Source: an uncultured Opitutia bacterium (GTDB lineage: Bacteria; Verrucomicrobiota; Verrucomicrobiia; Opitutales; UBA953). From it: a stretch of DNA of 5,757 nt. The position numbers and the translations under genes are program-made. Location of the stretch: the NCBI GenBank assembly GCA_903829855.1, contig CAIKRN010000069.1:1-5757 (forward strand). The letters run 5' to 3'. Under the pieces are notes generated by a model. The model was not told where the DNA came from and ran no database searches. It saw only the letters and a program-made list of their open reading frames with translations. Positions 1 through 4,975 of this stretch are shown piece after piece (position 1 is the first letter of the stretch; each line of letters starts with the position of its first letter).

Positions 1-332
1 CCGGATTCGGCCTGACTGAGGTCGCGCATCGCGGCAGGGTCGCCGGGGTTGCCGGCAAAACGCACGTTCGCCTGGGTGGCCTTGGCGCGGGCTTCGACCA
101 CGGCAGTGAGTGTGCCACTTTCGTGGGCCATGTAACCCTTGGCGGTGGCGACGAGATTCGGGATCAGGTCGTAACGACGCTTGAGCTGCACATCCACCTG
201 CGCGAAGGCGTTTTTAAAACCATTCCGCAGCTGGACGAGGACGTTATACATCCCGACCCCCCAGAAGCCCACGGCGGCGGCCACGCCAATAATCACAATG
301 GCGATGACGAGAATGATGATAGTGGAGGACAT
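1..332 (-). CDS. lemA: LemA family membrane protein, N-terminal part (runs off left edge)
   Basis: The first 110 residues of a LemA protein; the family is usually about 180-200 residues, so the C-terminal part lies outside the window. Seen: a hydrophobic segment at residues 5-26 (IIILVIAIVIIGVAAAVG...) forms one N-terminal membrane helix. The family signature follows: YNVLVQLRNGFKNAFAQ at 29-45, VDVQLKRRYDLIPNLV at 46-61, then KGYMAHE at 65-71. LemA proteins are membrane-anchored helical-bundle proteins with the soluble part mostly outside the cytoplasm; their biochemical role is unsettled. The ATG at 332 is chosen because the membrane helix begins immediately after it. No strong ribosome binding site is visible; GGCAGG lies about 12 bases upstream. 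The gene follows ispH on the same strand after a 109-base gap holding a candidate promoter, so it is probably its own transcription unit. Family assignment is very secure. Confidence 0.93.
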   Translation of the reverse strand, partial: MSSTIIILVIAIVIIGVAAAVGFWGVGMYNVLVQLRNGFKNAFAQVDVQLKRRYDLIPNLVATAKGYMAHESGTLTAVVEARAKATQANVRFAGNPGDPAAMRDLSQAES

Positions 333-376
333 GTTGCCTAAAAACCTGCCCGTTTCGCCCCGCCGTGCAAGGGGTA

Positions 377-405
377 ATTTTATTTTGTTATTTTAATATA
401 ATCGA
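377..405 (-). promoter_or_regulatory. candidate sigma-70-type promoter for lemA
   Basis: Read on the minus strand, TCGATT (400-405; 3/6 match to TTGACA) is followed after exactly 17 bases by TAAAAT (377-382; 5/6 match to TATAAT). The surrounding 376-402 is strikingly AT-rich in an otherwise GC-rich window, as expected for a melting region. A start near position 370 would give a leader of about 38 bases before the lemA ATG at 332. The -35 match is weak, so the call rests mainly on the -10, the spacing and the AT-rich context. Confidence 0.45.
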
Positions 406-441
406 CTCCGGCGCACACGCCCACCCCGCCCTGCCCGGCAA

Positions 442-1314
442 TTAGGCCGTCTTTTCGAGTCGGGCGCAGACTTCGTCGATCAGGAACGCGGGCGTCGAGG
501 CGCCGGCAGTCACGCCGACGGTGCCAAAACGGGCGAGGGCCGAGAAATCTAGTTCCGCCGCGGTCTCGACGTGGAAACAGGGCAAACCGTGAATTTCCAC
601 GAGCTTCGCGAGCTTGACGGTGTTCGCGGAATGGCGGCCACCGATGACAACGATGGCCTGACACCCTTGCGACTGCAGCTCACGGATATCCGCCTGGCGA
701 TCCTTGGTGGCGCCACAAATGGTGTCGAAAACGAGGGCTGAAGCGAAGCGCGCCTTCAAGCGGGCGGCGAGTTGCTCGAACTCATCGGTGAACATCGTCG
801 ACTGCGACACCATGCAGACCTGCGGGCCGAGCTCCGGCAGTGCATCAATCTCGGCCGACGAGGTGATGACATGCCCCTTGCCCTCCGCGTAACCGAGCAG
901 GCCAATGACCTCCGGATGCTTGGGGTCACCGAAGATGACGGTGGCGTAGCCTTTGCGCGCATGCATGCGCACCTTACCAGCGATGATGCCGACATCCGGA
1001 CAGGTGGCGTCGCGGAATTCCATGCCGAGCGACTTCAGGTATTCGCGGCGTTCGGGCGAGATGCCGTGGGCACGCACGACTATGACCGCACCGGCATCTG
1101 TCGATTTAGAGACCTCTAACTTGGCCTCACTACGGTAATCCCCGACCTCGCGGATGCCCTCGCCGGTGAGGACCTCCATCATCTGACGGTTATGGATGAG
1201 CGGGCCATCGGTATAGACCGGATGGCGCCCCTTCTGGGCATACTCGCGGGCGATATCAATCGCGCGCTCGACGCCCCAGCAGAACCCCGCGGACTTGGCT
1301 CGGATAACCTTCAC
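442..1314 (-). CDS. ispH: 4-hydroxy-3-methylbut-2-enyl diphosphate reductase (IspH/LytB)
   Basis: IspH catalyses the last step of the MEP isoprenoid pathway in the cytoplasm, reducing HMBPP to IPP and DMAPP with a [4Fe-4S] cluster. The 290-residue product has the usual length and all expected residues. Cluster cysteines are C12 (GFCWGV), C105 (ATCPDV) and C200 (TICGATKDRQ). Substrate residues are H41, H83 (RAHG), H133 and E135 (KHPEV), T173 (QSTM), S229 and N231 (HSANT), and S273 (GAST). Compared with E. coli, where the second cysteine is C96, there is an insertion of about nine residues around 62-72. The start is GTG: an in-frame TGA lies upstream and no ATG or other GTG intervenes. AAAGG sits only one base from the GTG, unusually close for a Shine-Dalgarno. 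The gene lies 47 bases after the discoidin gene on the same strand, probably in one operon. Confidence 0.97.
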   Translation of the reverse strand: MKVIRAKSAGFCWGVERAIDIAREYAQKGRHPVYTDGPLIHNRQMMEVLTGEGIREVGDYRSEAKLEVSKSTDAGAVIVVRAHGISPERREYLKSLGMEFRDATCPDVGIIAGKVRMHARKGYATVIFGDPKHPEVIGLLGYAEGKGHVITSSAEIDALPELGPQVCMVSQSTMFTDEFEQLAARLKARFASALVFDTICGATKDRQADIRELQSQGCQAIVVIGGRHSANTVKLAKLVEIHGLPCFHVETAAELDFSALARFGTVGVTAGASTPAFLIDEVCARLEKTA

Positions 1315-1325
1315 ACCTTTACGGT

Positions 1326-1362
1326 GCGGGCAAGCCCGCCCGATTCAAGCCTTGTCGGGCTT
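1326..1362 (-). promoter_or_regulatory. overlapping inverted repeats in the ispH leader
   Basis: The gap between the discoidin gene stop and the ispH GTG holds three mutually exclusive stems. One is GCGGG/CCCGC closing a CUUG tetraloop in the RNA (1326-1339), ending 11 bases before the GTG. The second is a 7-bp pair between 1332-1338 and 1356-1362. The third is a 6-bp pair between 1338-1343 and 1355-1360. No U-tract follows any of them, so a simple intrinsic terminator is unlikely. They could be an intercistronic processing or translation-control structure, or chance pairing in GC-rich sequence. No known riboswitch was recognised. Confidence 0.3.
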
Positions 1363-2012
1363 TACTTAGCAGGCACGCCCCAGACTTCGGCTTCGATATA
1401 GTCGTTGGAAGGCCCAGCAGAGTTGCCCTTGGAATGGAAGCGGACGTAGCGGCCCTTGACAGCAGCGACCGGAATCACGCGGCCTTCGTTGGACTCATAA
1501 TAGCAATAATCCTTACCCTTGCCGAGCCCGAGCTCATCCTCGGAGTCATTATTGTAAACCGTGGTGACGTCCTTCTTAAACGCGGGGTCATTGGAGATTT
1601 GCACGACCACGTCAAAGTAGACCCGGCGCTCGCGGTGGAAATGCCAAAGGGCGATGGCGCTAATTTCGGCCTGCTTAGCCAAGTCGATTTGTACCCAGTG
1701 GTGGCCACGAGGGAGTTCCACTTCAAAACCTTCTTCGCCACCCTTATCCCCATCGGTCAGGTAGGAGAAGTCACCGGCGGCGGCTTCCTTGGCGCTCGAG
1801 GTGACATTGCAACCCTTGGCGAGATTGACAGCACCAGCGGGCACCTTGGGGAGCACGCGGGGGGTCTTGGAGACGGGCTCGAGATTATTGATCTTCATCG
1901 GGCGCGGCGTGCCGAGCGCAATGGACTTCGGCAGCACGAGCGGGAGTTCTTTGTCCTGAGCGAGGACGAAGGCGGGGAGAGCCAGGAGGAGGCAGAGGGC
2001 GAGGCGTTTCAT
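1362..2012 (-). CDS. secreted discoidin-like (F5/8 type C) domain protein
   Basis: A 216-residue protein with an N-terminal signal peptide: MKR, then a hydrophobic core (LALCLLLALPAFVLA) with likely cleavage after A18 (VLA-QD). A short proline-rich linker (about 20-60) leads to one galactose-binding-like jelly-roll domain at about 62-213. Typical landmarks are NLAKG at 63-67, LTDGDKG at 85-91, WVQIDL at 106-111, the strand pair ISAIALWHFHRERRVYFDVVVQ, and a final GRYVRFHSKG...EAEVWG. Such domains bind glycans or other ligands outside the cytoplasm; no catalytic domain is attached and the ligand is unknown. A longer in-frame reading exists upstream to 2237, but it overlaps the kinase gene, whereas the ATG at 2012 starts a clean signal peptide. 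No Shine-Dalgarno is seen (CACCTCTC precedes the ATG). It lies 40 bases downstream of the kinase stop and is probably cotranscribed with it. Fold assignment is good; function is unknown. Confidence 0.85.
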   Translation of the reverse strand: MKRLALCLLLALPAFVLAQDKELPLVLPKSIALGTPRPMKINNLEPVSKTPRVLPKVPAGAVNLAKGCNVTSSAKEAAAGDFSYLTDGDKGGEEGFEVELPRGHHWVQIDLAKQAEISAIALWHFHRERRVYFDVVVQISNDPAFKKDVTTVYNNDSEDELGLGKGKDYCYYESNEGRVIPVAAVKGRYVRFHSKGNSAGPSNDYIEAEVWGVPAK

Positions 2013-2052
2013 GAGAGGTGCGGGGATAGGACAGCGGAAAATCAGTTCGGTT

Positions 2053-3222
2053 TCAAGACTTGGGAGCATCAATGGTGCGGACCCGACGGTGTTTGAGTGG
2101 AAAACGCAGGATAACCGTGGTGCCAATGTCGGGGGTGCTCTGGATATCGACCGTCCCGCCGTGGGCCCGCATAATGCGCAGGAGGATGAGCATACCGATG
2201 CCTCCGCCGGAATCCTTGGTGGTGTAATAGGCGTCAAAGACCCGGGTCAGCTTCTCCGCAGGAATGCCCACGCCGGTATCTCGGATCGAAAGGATGACCG
2301 ATTCGTCGTCCGATGAAAGCTTCACGTGGATGTCGCCGCCACGATCCATGGCCTCAAGGGCGTTCTTCATGACATTGAAGAGCGCCTGCTTGATCTGATT
2401 GCGATCGCCAAGGATCGGCGGCACCTCGCTCGGCACATCGAGCGAGACTCGCACGCCGAGTTGCTCCATCTGGTCGCGCAACAAAGTCGTGGCTTCAGCG
2501 ATTACCGCGACGAGGTCCGTGTCGGCGAGATTCGGCGGGGTCTGGCGGACGGCACCCAGGAAGTCGCGCACGATACCGTCCAGCCGAGTGATCTCGCTCT
2601 GGCAGACTTCGGCGGCTTTGCGAACTTTGGTCGCGGCGGGCGAATCGCCGAGCTTGGCGGCCTCGCGCTGCAGCAATTGCAGATGAATGCCAATGGCGTT
2701 GAGAGGATTGCCGACCTCATGGGCGACCCCAGCGGCGAGCGAGACAATCGAATCGATGCGTTCGCTTTCGACGCGGTCCTCAGTCTGCACGCGATCCTTG
2801 GTGACGTCGCTCAAGACGGCCACGCGGCGACTGCGCTCGGCACCTTGACTATCGCCAACGCGGGTAAGGTGCAGGCTCAGCAGGCGAGACTCCGGATAAC
2901 GGACTTCCAATTCACGGGTGAGCGCTCCGACGGTCTCCGGCAACTCTAGCGCCTGGGCGATATCAGGGGAAAGCCGGCGAAGCTCGGTGCCATTGACGTC
3001 CTCCGCGCTCACGCCGAGCAGGCGGATCGCCGCGGCATTGGCATACTCGATGGAGCTGTCATGCGAGAGCACCAGCACGCCCTCGCGGAGCGTGTCGAGG
3101 ACCGTCTCCATGAGGTCGCGCTCGCGTTCGAGCCGGCGGGCAAGGATGGCTAGGTTCTGCGCATCGAGGTCATCGATGCGGCCCAGGATGCGATCGAGCG
3201 GGCTGAAGCGACGGCGAGCCAT
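2053..3222 (-). CDS. cytoplasmic PAS-domain sensor histidine kinase (NtrB-like)
   Basis: A 389-residue histidine kinase with no membrane segment, so it senses a cytoplasmic signal or is docked to another protein. In order: a charged helix, probably coiled coil (about 8-40), with LDAQNLAILARRLERERD; a PAS domain (about 40-140; GVLVLSHDSSIEYANAAAIRLLG); a HisKA helix with phospho-acceptor H168 in AGVAHEVGNPLN; and a HATPase_c domain with N-box NVMKNALEA (N283, N287), G1 box DTGVGIP (315-321), F-region YYTTKDSG and G2 box GGGIGM (339-344). The G2 box departs from the common GTGLGL form but keeps its glycines. The ATG at 3222 lies one base after the coaB stop codon (TAAGATG on the minus strand), so translation is probably coupled. 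Readings further upstream would lie within coaB. No response regulator is in the window, and the sensed signal and partner are unknown. Confidence 0.92.
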   Translation of the reverse strand: MARRRFSPLDRILGRIDDLDAQNLAILARRLERERDLMETVLDTLREGVLVLSHDSSIEYANAAAIRLLGVSAEDVNGTELRRLSPDIAQALELPETVGALTRELEVRYPESRLLSLHLTRVGDSQGAERSRRVAVLSDVTKDRVQTEDRVESERIDSIVSLAAGVAHEVGNPLNAIGIHLQLLQREAAKLGDSPAATKVRKAAEVCQSEITRLDGIVRDFLGAVRQTPPNLADTDLVAVIAEATTLLRDQMEQLGVRVSLDVPSEVPPILGDRNQIKQALFNVMKNALEAMDRGGDIHVKLSSDDESVILSIRDTGVGIPAEKLTRVFDAYYTTKDSGGGIGMLILLRIMRAHGGTVDIQSTPDIGTTVILRFPLKHRRVRTIDAPKS

Positions 3223-3223
3223 C

Positions 3224-3877
3224 TTAGACCGTGCGCGCCTTGATTTGGCGGGCGATATGTTCGACGAGCTGGCGGGCGACGGCGGACTTCGGCCCGGGGC
3301 CGAGGACTTCGCGGAAGCCATTTCGGCCCAGCAGGATGATCTTATTCTCGTCGGAGCCGAAGGCGCCTTCGGGACCCGCAACGGAATTGGCCGCGATGAG
3401 GTCCGCGCCTTTGCGCTCCAATTTATCGAGCGCATTGGCTTCGACGTTTTCCGTCTCGGCGGCGAACGCCACGATGAATTGGTCGGTGCGGCGATTCTCC
3501 GCGAGCGTGGTTAAAATATCTGGGACCGGCTCCATCTCGACGGTGAGCCCTTCGCCGTTCTTCTTCAACTTTTGCTCATGGGTCACCTTCGGGCGCCAAT
3601 CACTGACGGCGGCCGTCATAATGAGCACGTCGCACGGCTCAAACAATGCATCCGTCTGGCGCAGCATCTCGGCGGCGGAGACGACGGGGTAAACCATCAC
3701 GCCAGCAGGTTCAGGCAAGGACACCGGCCCGGCGACAAGATCGACCGACCAGCCGGCCTCCTTGGCGGCGGACGCCAAGGCAAAGCCCATCTTACCCGTC
3801 GAAGGATTGCTGATGAAGCGCACCGGATCGAGGAACTCGCGGGTCGGGCCTGCGGTGATGAGGCAGCGGAGGGACAA
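3224..3877 (-). CDS. coaB: phosphopantothenate-cysteine ligase, stand-alone CoaB
   Basis: CoaB joins 4'-phosphopantothenate to cysteine using a nucleotide (CTP in the bacterial type), the second step from pantothenate to coenzyme A. The 217-residue product matches only the C-terminal half of the usual CoaBC fusion. Seen: a Rossmann-like start CLITAGPTRE (5-14); ISNPSTGKMG (22-31), with N24 at the place of the E. coli acyl-cytidylate-binding Asn; TAAVSDWRP (88-96); the lysine motif KLKK (103-106) followed by GLTVE and PDIL; FAAET (138-142); and a FGSDENKI end motif (173-180). No CoaC flavoprotein decarboxylase domain is present here, so CoaC should be encoded elsewhere. The start must be TTG: an in-frame TAA lies at 3920-3922 and no ATG or GTG occurs between, while an internal start would remove the first beta strand. 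Six C residues precede the TTG and no Shine-Dalgarno is visible. It is probably first in the operon. Confidence 0.93.
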   Translation of the reverse strand: MSLRCLITAGPTREFLDPVRFISNPSTGKMGFALASAAKEAGWSVDLVAGPVSLPEPAGVMVYPVVSAAEMLRQTDALFEPCDVLIMTAAVSDWRPKVTHEQKLKKNGEGLTVEMEPVPDILTTLAENRRTDQFIVAFAAETENVEANALDKLERKGADLIAANSVAGPEGAFGSDENKIILLGRNGFREVLGPGPKSAVARQLVEHIARQIKARTV

Positions 3878-3975
3878 GGGGGGAGAAGCGGTTGGGAGAC
3901 GGCGGGTAGCGGTTGGCGGTTAGGCCGAACACTTGGGATAACTTGGCGGAGGAAGGGGGCGGAAACAATAGAGAA
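3878..3975. other. coaB upstream region with short GCGGTT direct repeats
   Basis: This non-coding stretch must hold the coaB leader, and perhaps its promoter unless transcription starts in the repeat block beyond. GCGGTT occurs three times on the plus strand (3888-3893, 3909-3914, 3916-3921), the first two inside a 9-base repeat AGCGGTTGG (3887-3895 and 3908-3916). No convincing -35/-10 pair was found on the minus strand. The short repeats may be operator-like or may be decayed dispersed repeat sequence; nothing seen decides this. Confidence 0.3.
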
Positions 3976-4011
3976 GGGGTAGGGATAGGGGTAGGGGTAG
4001 TGAGGTAGGGG
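3976..4011 (+). repeat. GTAGGGG tandem tract with G-quadruplex potential (plus strand)
   Basis: Five G runs of three or four bases stand at 3976-3979, 3982-3984, 3988-3991, 3994-3997 and 4008-4011. The first four are separated by loops of only two or three bases (TA, ATA, TA), which satisfies the usual G-quadruplex motif. The unit GTAGGGG equals the head of the adjacent REP, so the tract is probably an expansion or erosion product of repeat heads. Whether it folds in the cell cannot be told from sequence. Confidence 0.65.
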
Positions 4012-4032
4012 CAGCACCGCGTGCTGCCCTAG
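4004..4032 (+). repeat. REP copy A (full, 29 bases)
   Basis: GGTAG head with GTAG (4005-4008) directly abutting a perfect 9-bp stem: GGGCAGCAC (4009-4017), loop CGC, GTGCTGCCC (4021-4029), then TAG. Identical to three other copies in the window (4231-4259 minus, 4947-4975 plus, 5481-5509 minus). A GTAG tetranucleotide 5' of the hairpin is the known signature of REP sequences bound by RAYT transposases. This copy is the left member of an inverted pair with the copy at 4231-4259. Confidence 0.85.
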
Positions 4033-4042
4033 CTGCATCGAG

Positions 4043-4068
4043 GGTGGGCGGGCTGTCCCTAGCCCGCC
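4043..4068 (+). repeat. variant REP-like hairpin, 8-bp stem, degenerate head
   Basis: GGCGGGCT (4047-4054), loop GTCCCT, AGCCCGCC (4061-4068), a perfect 8-bp inverted repeat. It is preceded by TCGAGGGTG, resembling the TCGAGGTAG head of other copies with the GTAG altered. The stem sequence is unrelated to that of the 29-base REP, but the layout and orientation match. It is probably a diverged or different subfamily that may no longer be recognised. Confidence 0.55.
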
Positions 4069-4104
4069 GTTGAGCCGACGTGCTTCGGGATTTGCTCGGC
4101 GAAC

Positions 4105-4130
4105 GGACGGCTCGGAGAGCCGTCCCTACC
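4105..4130 (-). repeat. variant REP with GTAG head and different stem
   Basis: On the minus strand GGTAG (4126-4130) directly abuts a perfect 9-bp stem: GGACGGCTC, loop TCC, GAGCCGTCC (4105-4125). Head position, stem length and 3-base loop are the same as in the full REP copies, yet the stem sequence is different. Upstream of the head the bases TTGCCTCGA match the CGA extension seen at other copies. It is best read as a second REP subfamily sharing the head. Confidence 0.7.
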
Positions 4131-4230
4131 TCGAGGCAATGGATGTCGTTTGCCCTACCCCACCCGCCACCCGAAGCGACTGCCTCTCCCTCTACTCGAT
4201 ACTCCAACCTCAATACTCGCGAGTTTGTAC

Positions 4231-4259
4231 CTAGGGCAGCACGCGGTGCTGCCCCTACC
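4231..4259 (-). repeat. REP copy B (full, 29 bases)
   Basis: Exact reverse complement of the copy at 4004-4032, with which it forms an inverted pair 256 bases long end to end and both GTAG heads outermost. It starts 48 bases upstream of the rdgB ATG, so it may lie within or next to the rdgB promoter or leader. The head continues outward into a C-rich tract. Confidence 0.85.
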
Positions 4260-4272
4260 CCGCCCCTACCCC
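4252..4272 (-). repeat. GTAGGGG tandem tract with G-quadruplex potential (minus strand)
   Basis: Four C4 runs at 4252-4255, 4258-4261, 4263-4266 and 4269-4272 are separated by TA, G and TA. The minus strand therefore carries four G4 runs with loops of one or two bases, a textbook G-quadruplex motif. It mirrors the plus-strand tract at 3976-4011 at the other outer end of the block. It lies 35 bases upstream of the rdgB start, where it could affect transcription. Confidence 0.65.
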
Positions 4273-4307
4273 TTGCTTTATTTCCCTCTCCTGCTCACAT
4301 TCCCGCC

Positions 4308-4916
4308 ATGGAAATCTTTCTGGCGACGGGCAATGCACACAAGGCCGAGGAATTCGGCCGCATGTTCGCCCGGGCGCGCCTCGACGTCAAAGTCCGCTCA
4401 GCCAAGGACCTCGGAGGCATGCCGTATGTCGAAGAAATCACCGGCACCTTTAACGGCAACTGCCGCCTGAAGGCTAACGCTCTCCGCGAGATCACCCCGC
4501 AGAAAGCTTGGGTCCTCGCGGACGATAGCGGCCTGTGTTGCGATGCCTTGCAAGGCGGCCCAGGCGTCGACTCCGCCGTCTATGCCGGCGTCGGTGCGAC
4601 GGATGCGCAGAACCGTGCGAAGCTCCTGGAAGCAATGAAGAAGGCGCCGCTCCATAAGCGCGGGGCGCGTTTCGAATGCCACCTCATCCTCCTCGGACCC
4701 CACCAGGAAACCGGCAAATTCGTTGGTCAGTGCTGGGGCAAAATCCTTGAAGCTGAAGTCGGCACCGAAGGCTTTGGTTATGACTCCCTCTTCGTGCCTG
4801 CCAATGAGACGCGGACCTTCGGTGAACTGAGCGCGGCCAAGAAAGACGCCATCAGCCATCGGGCCAAAGCGTTCAAGCAACTCGCCGATTGGCTGCGCGA
4901 GAACGGCTTGGCCTGA
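4308..4916 (+). CDS. rdgB: XTP/dITP pyrophosphatase (RdgB/HAM1 family)
   Basis: This cytoplasmic house-cleaning enzyme hydrolyses non-canonical purine triphosphates (dITP, dXTP, ITP) to monophosphate and pyrophosphate, keeping hypoxanthine and xanthine out of nucleic acids. The 202-residue product has the normal family length. Motifs in order: FLATGNAHKAEEF (4-16), nucleotide-binding; EEITGTFNGN (42-51), where the common form is TFEEN; VLADDSGLCCDAL (69-81), with catalytic acidic residues D72/D73; GGPGVDSAVYAG (83-94), where SARY is usual and R is V here; GFGYDSLFVP (155-164), with S in place of the common P; and FGELSAAKKDAISHRAKAF (171-189). The ATG at 4308 is chosen because FLATGN must lie near the N-terminus. 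The frame stays open upstream, but only through repeat sequence. No Shine-Dalgarno is visible (CCCGCC precedes the ATG). It is transcribed divergently from coaB and converges on the RAYT gene. Confidence 0.96.
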   Translation: MEIFLATGNAHKAEEFGRMFARARLDVKVRSAKDLGGMPYVEEITGTFNGNCRLKANALREITPQKAWVLADDSGLCCDALQGGPGVDSAVYAGVGATDAQNRAKLLEAMKKAPLHKRGARFECHLILLGPHQETGKFVGQCWGKILEAEVGTEGFGYDSLFVPANETRTFGELSAAKKDAISHRAKAFKQLADWLRENGLA

Positions 4917-4922
4917 GGTATC

Positions 4923-4939
4923 GAGGTAGGGACAGCACC
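4923..4939 (+). repeat. half REP, outer left end of RAYT unit
   Basis: GAGGTAGGGACAGCACC matches the head and left arm of the full REP with one G-to-A change, but the right arm is absent and ACTATCA follows. Another GAGGTA at 4915-4920 overlaps the rdgB stop codon. It mirrors the half copy at 5517-5535. Confidence 0.6.
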
Positions 4940-4946
4940 ACTATCA

Positions 4947-4975
4947 GGTAGGGGCAGCACCGCGTGCTGCCCTAG
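4947..4975 (+). repeat. REP copy C (full, 29 bases), overlaps RAYT stop codon
   Basis: Identical to the copy at 4004-4032: GTAG at 4948-4951 directly before the 9-bp stem (4952-4972). Its final bases (4972-4974, CTA) are the reverse complement of the RAYT stop codon TAG. The hairpin sits between the converging ends of rdgB and the RAYT gene and could act as a transcription roadblock or protect mRNA 3' ends, as REP hairpins are known to do. Confidence 0.85.

Larger units (their letters stand above)
3976..4272. repeat. nested inverted REP mosaic between coaB and rdgB
   Basis: A block of about 297 bases that fills most of the 430-base gap between divergent coaB and rdgB. From left to right it contains a G-rich tandem of GTAGGGG-like units, a full REP on plus, a variant hairpin on plus, a different variant on minus, a second full REP on minus, and a mirror-image C-rich tract. 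All repeat heads therefore point outward, so the block reads as nested inverted pairs like the BIME or REPIN arrangements known for REP sequences. Between the variants, 4072-4100 can form only a weak 5-bp stem. Positions 4152-4168 carry another head-like remnant on minus (GGTGGGGTAGGG). No protein-coding evidence is present; open frames here come from base composition. Confidence 0.75.

Noticed and set aside
406..441. Intrinsic terminator after ispH
   Set aside because: Only a 4-bp GGCG/CGCC stem is seen, and the AT-rich stretch beyond it is not a U-tract at the foot of the stem; it fits better as part of the lemA promoter.
2013..2237. Upstream extension of the discoidin protein to 2237
   Set aside because: It overlaps the kinase C-terminus in another frame, while the ATG at 2012 begins a well-formed signal peptide.
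1434..2949. Long plus-strand open frames opposite the discoidin and kinase genes (1434-2096, 2326-2949)
   Set aside because: They are antisense to confidently identified genes, have no recognisable domains and arise from the codon bias of the GC-rich opposite strand.
3223..3435. Upstream extension of the histidine kinase to 3435
   Set aside because: It overlaps coaB in another frame and is rich in Ser, Arg and Pro with no domain; the ATG at 3222 right after the coaB stop is the natural start.
4274..4303. TTGCTT/CACATT as an rdgB promoter
   Set aside because: Both hexamers match poorly and the start site would fall practically at the ATG; not supported enough to annotate.
4080..4307. In-frame N-terminal extension of rdgB giving a 278-residue protein
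   Set aside because: The extension is translated hairpin and C-rich repeat sequence of low complexity, and the HAM1 N-terminal motif FLATGN must lie near the start; the ATG at 4308 fits exactly.
4398..4880. 160-codon minus-strand open frame inside rdgB
   Set aside because: Antisense shadow of the conserved RdgB sequence; no family resemblance.
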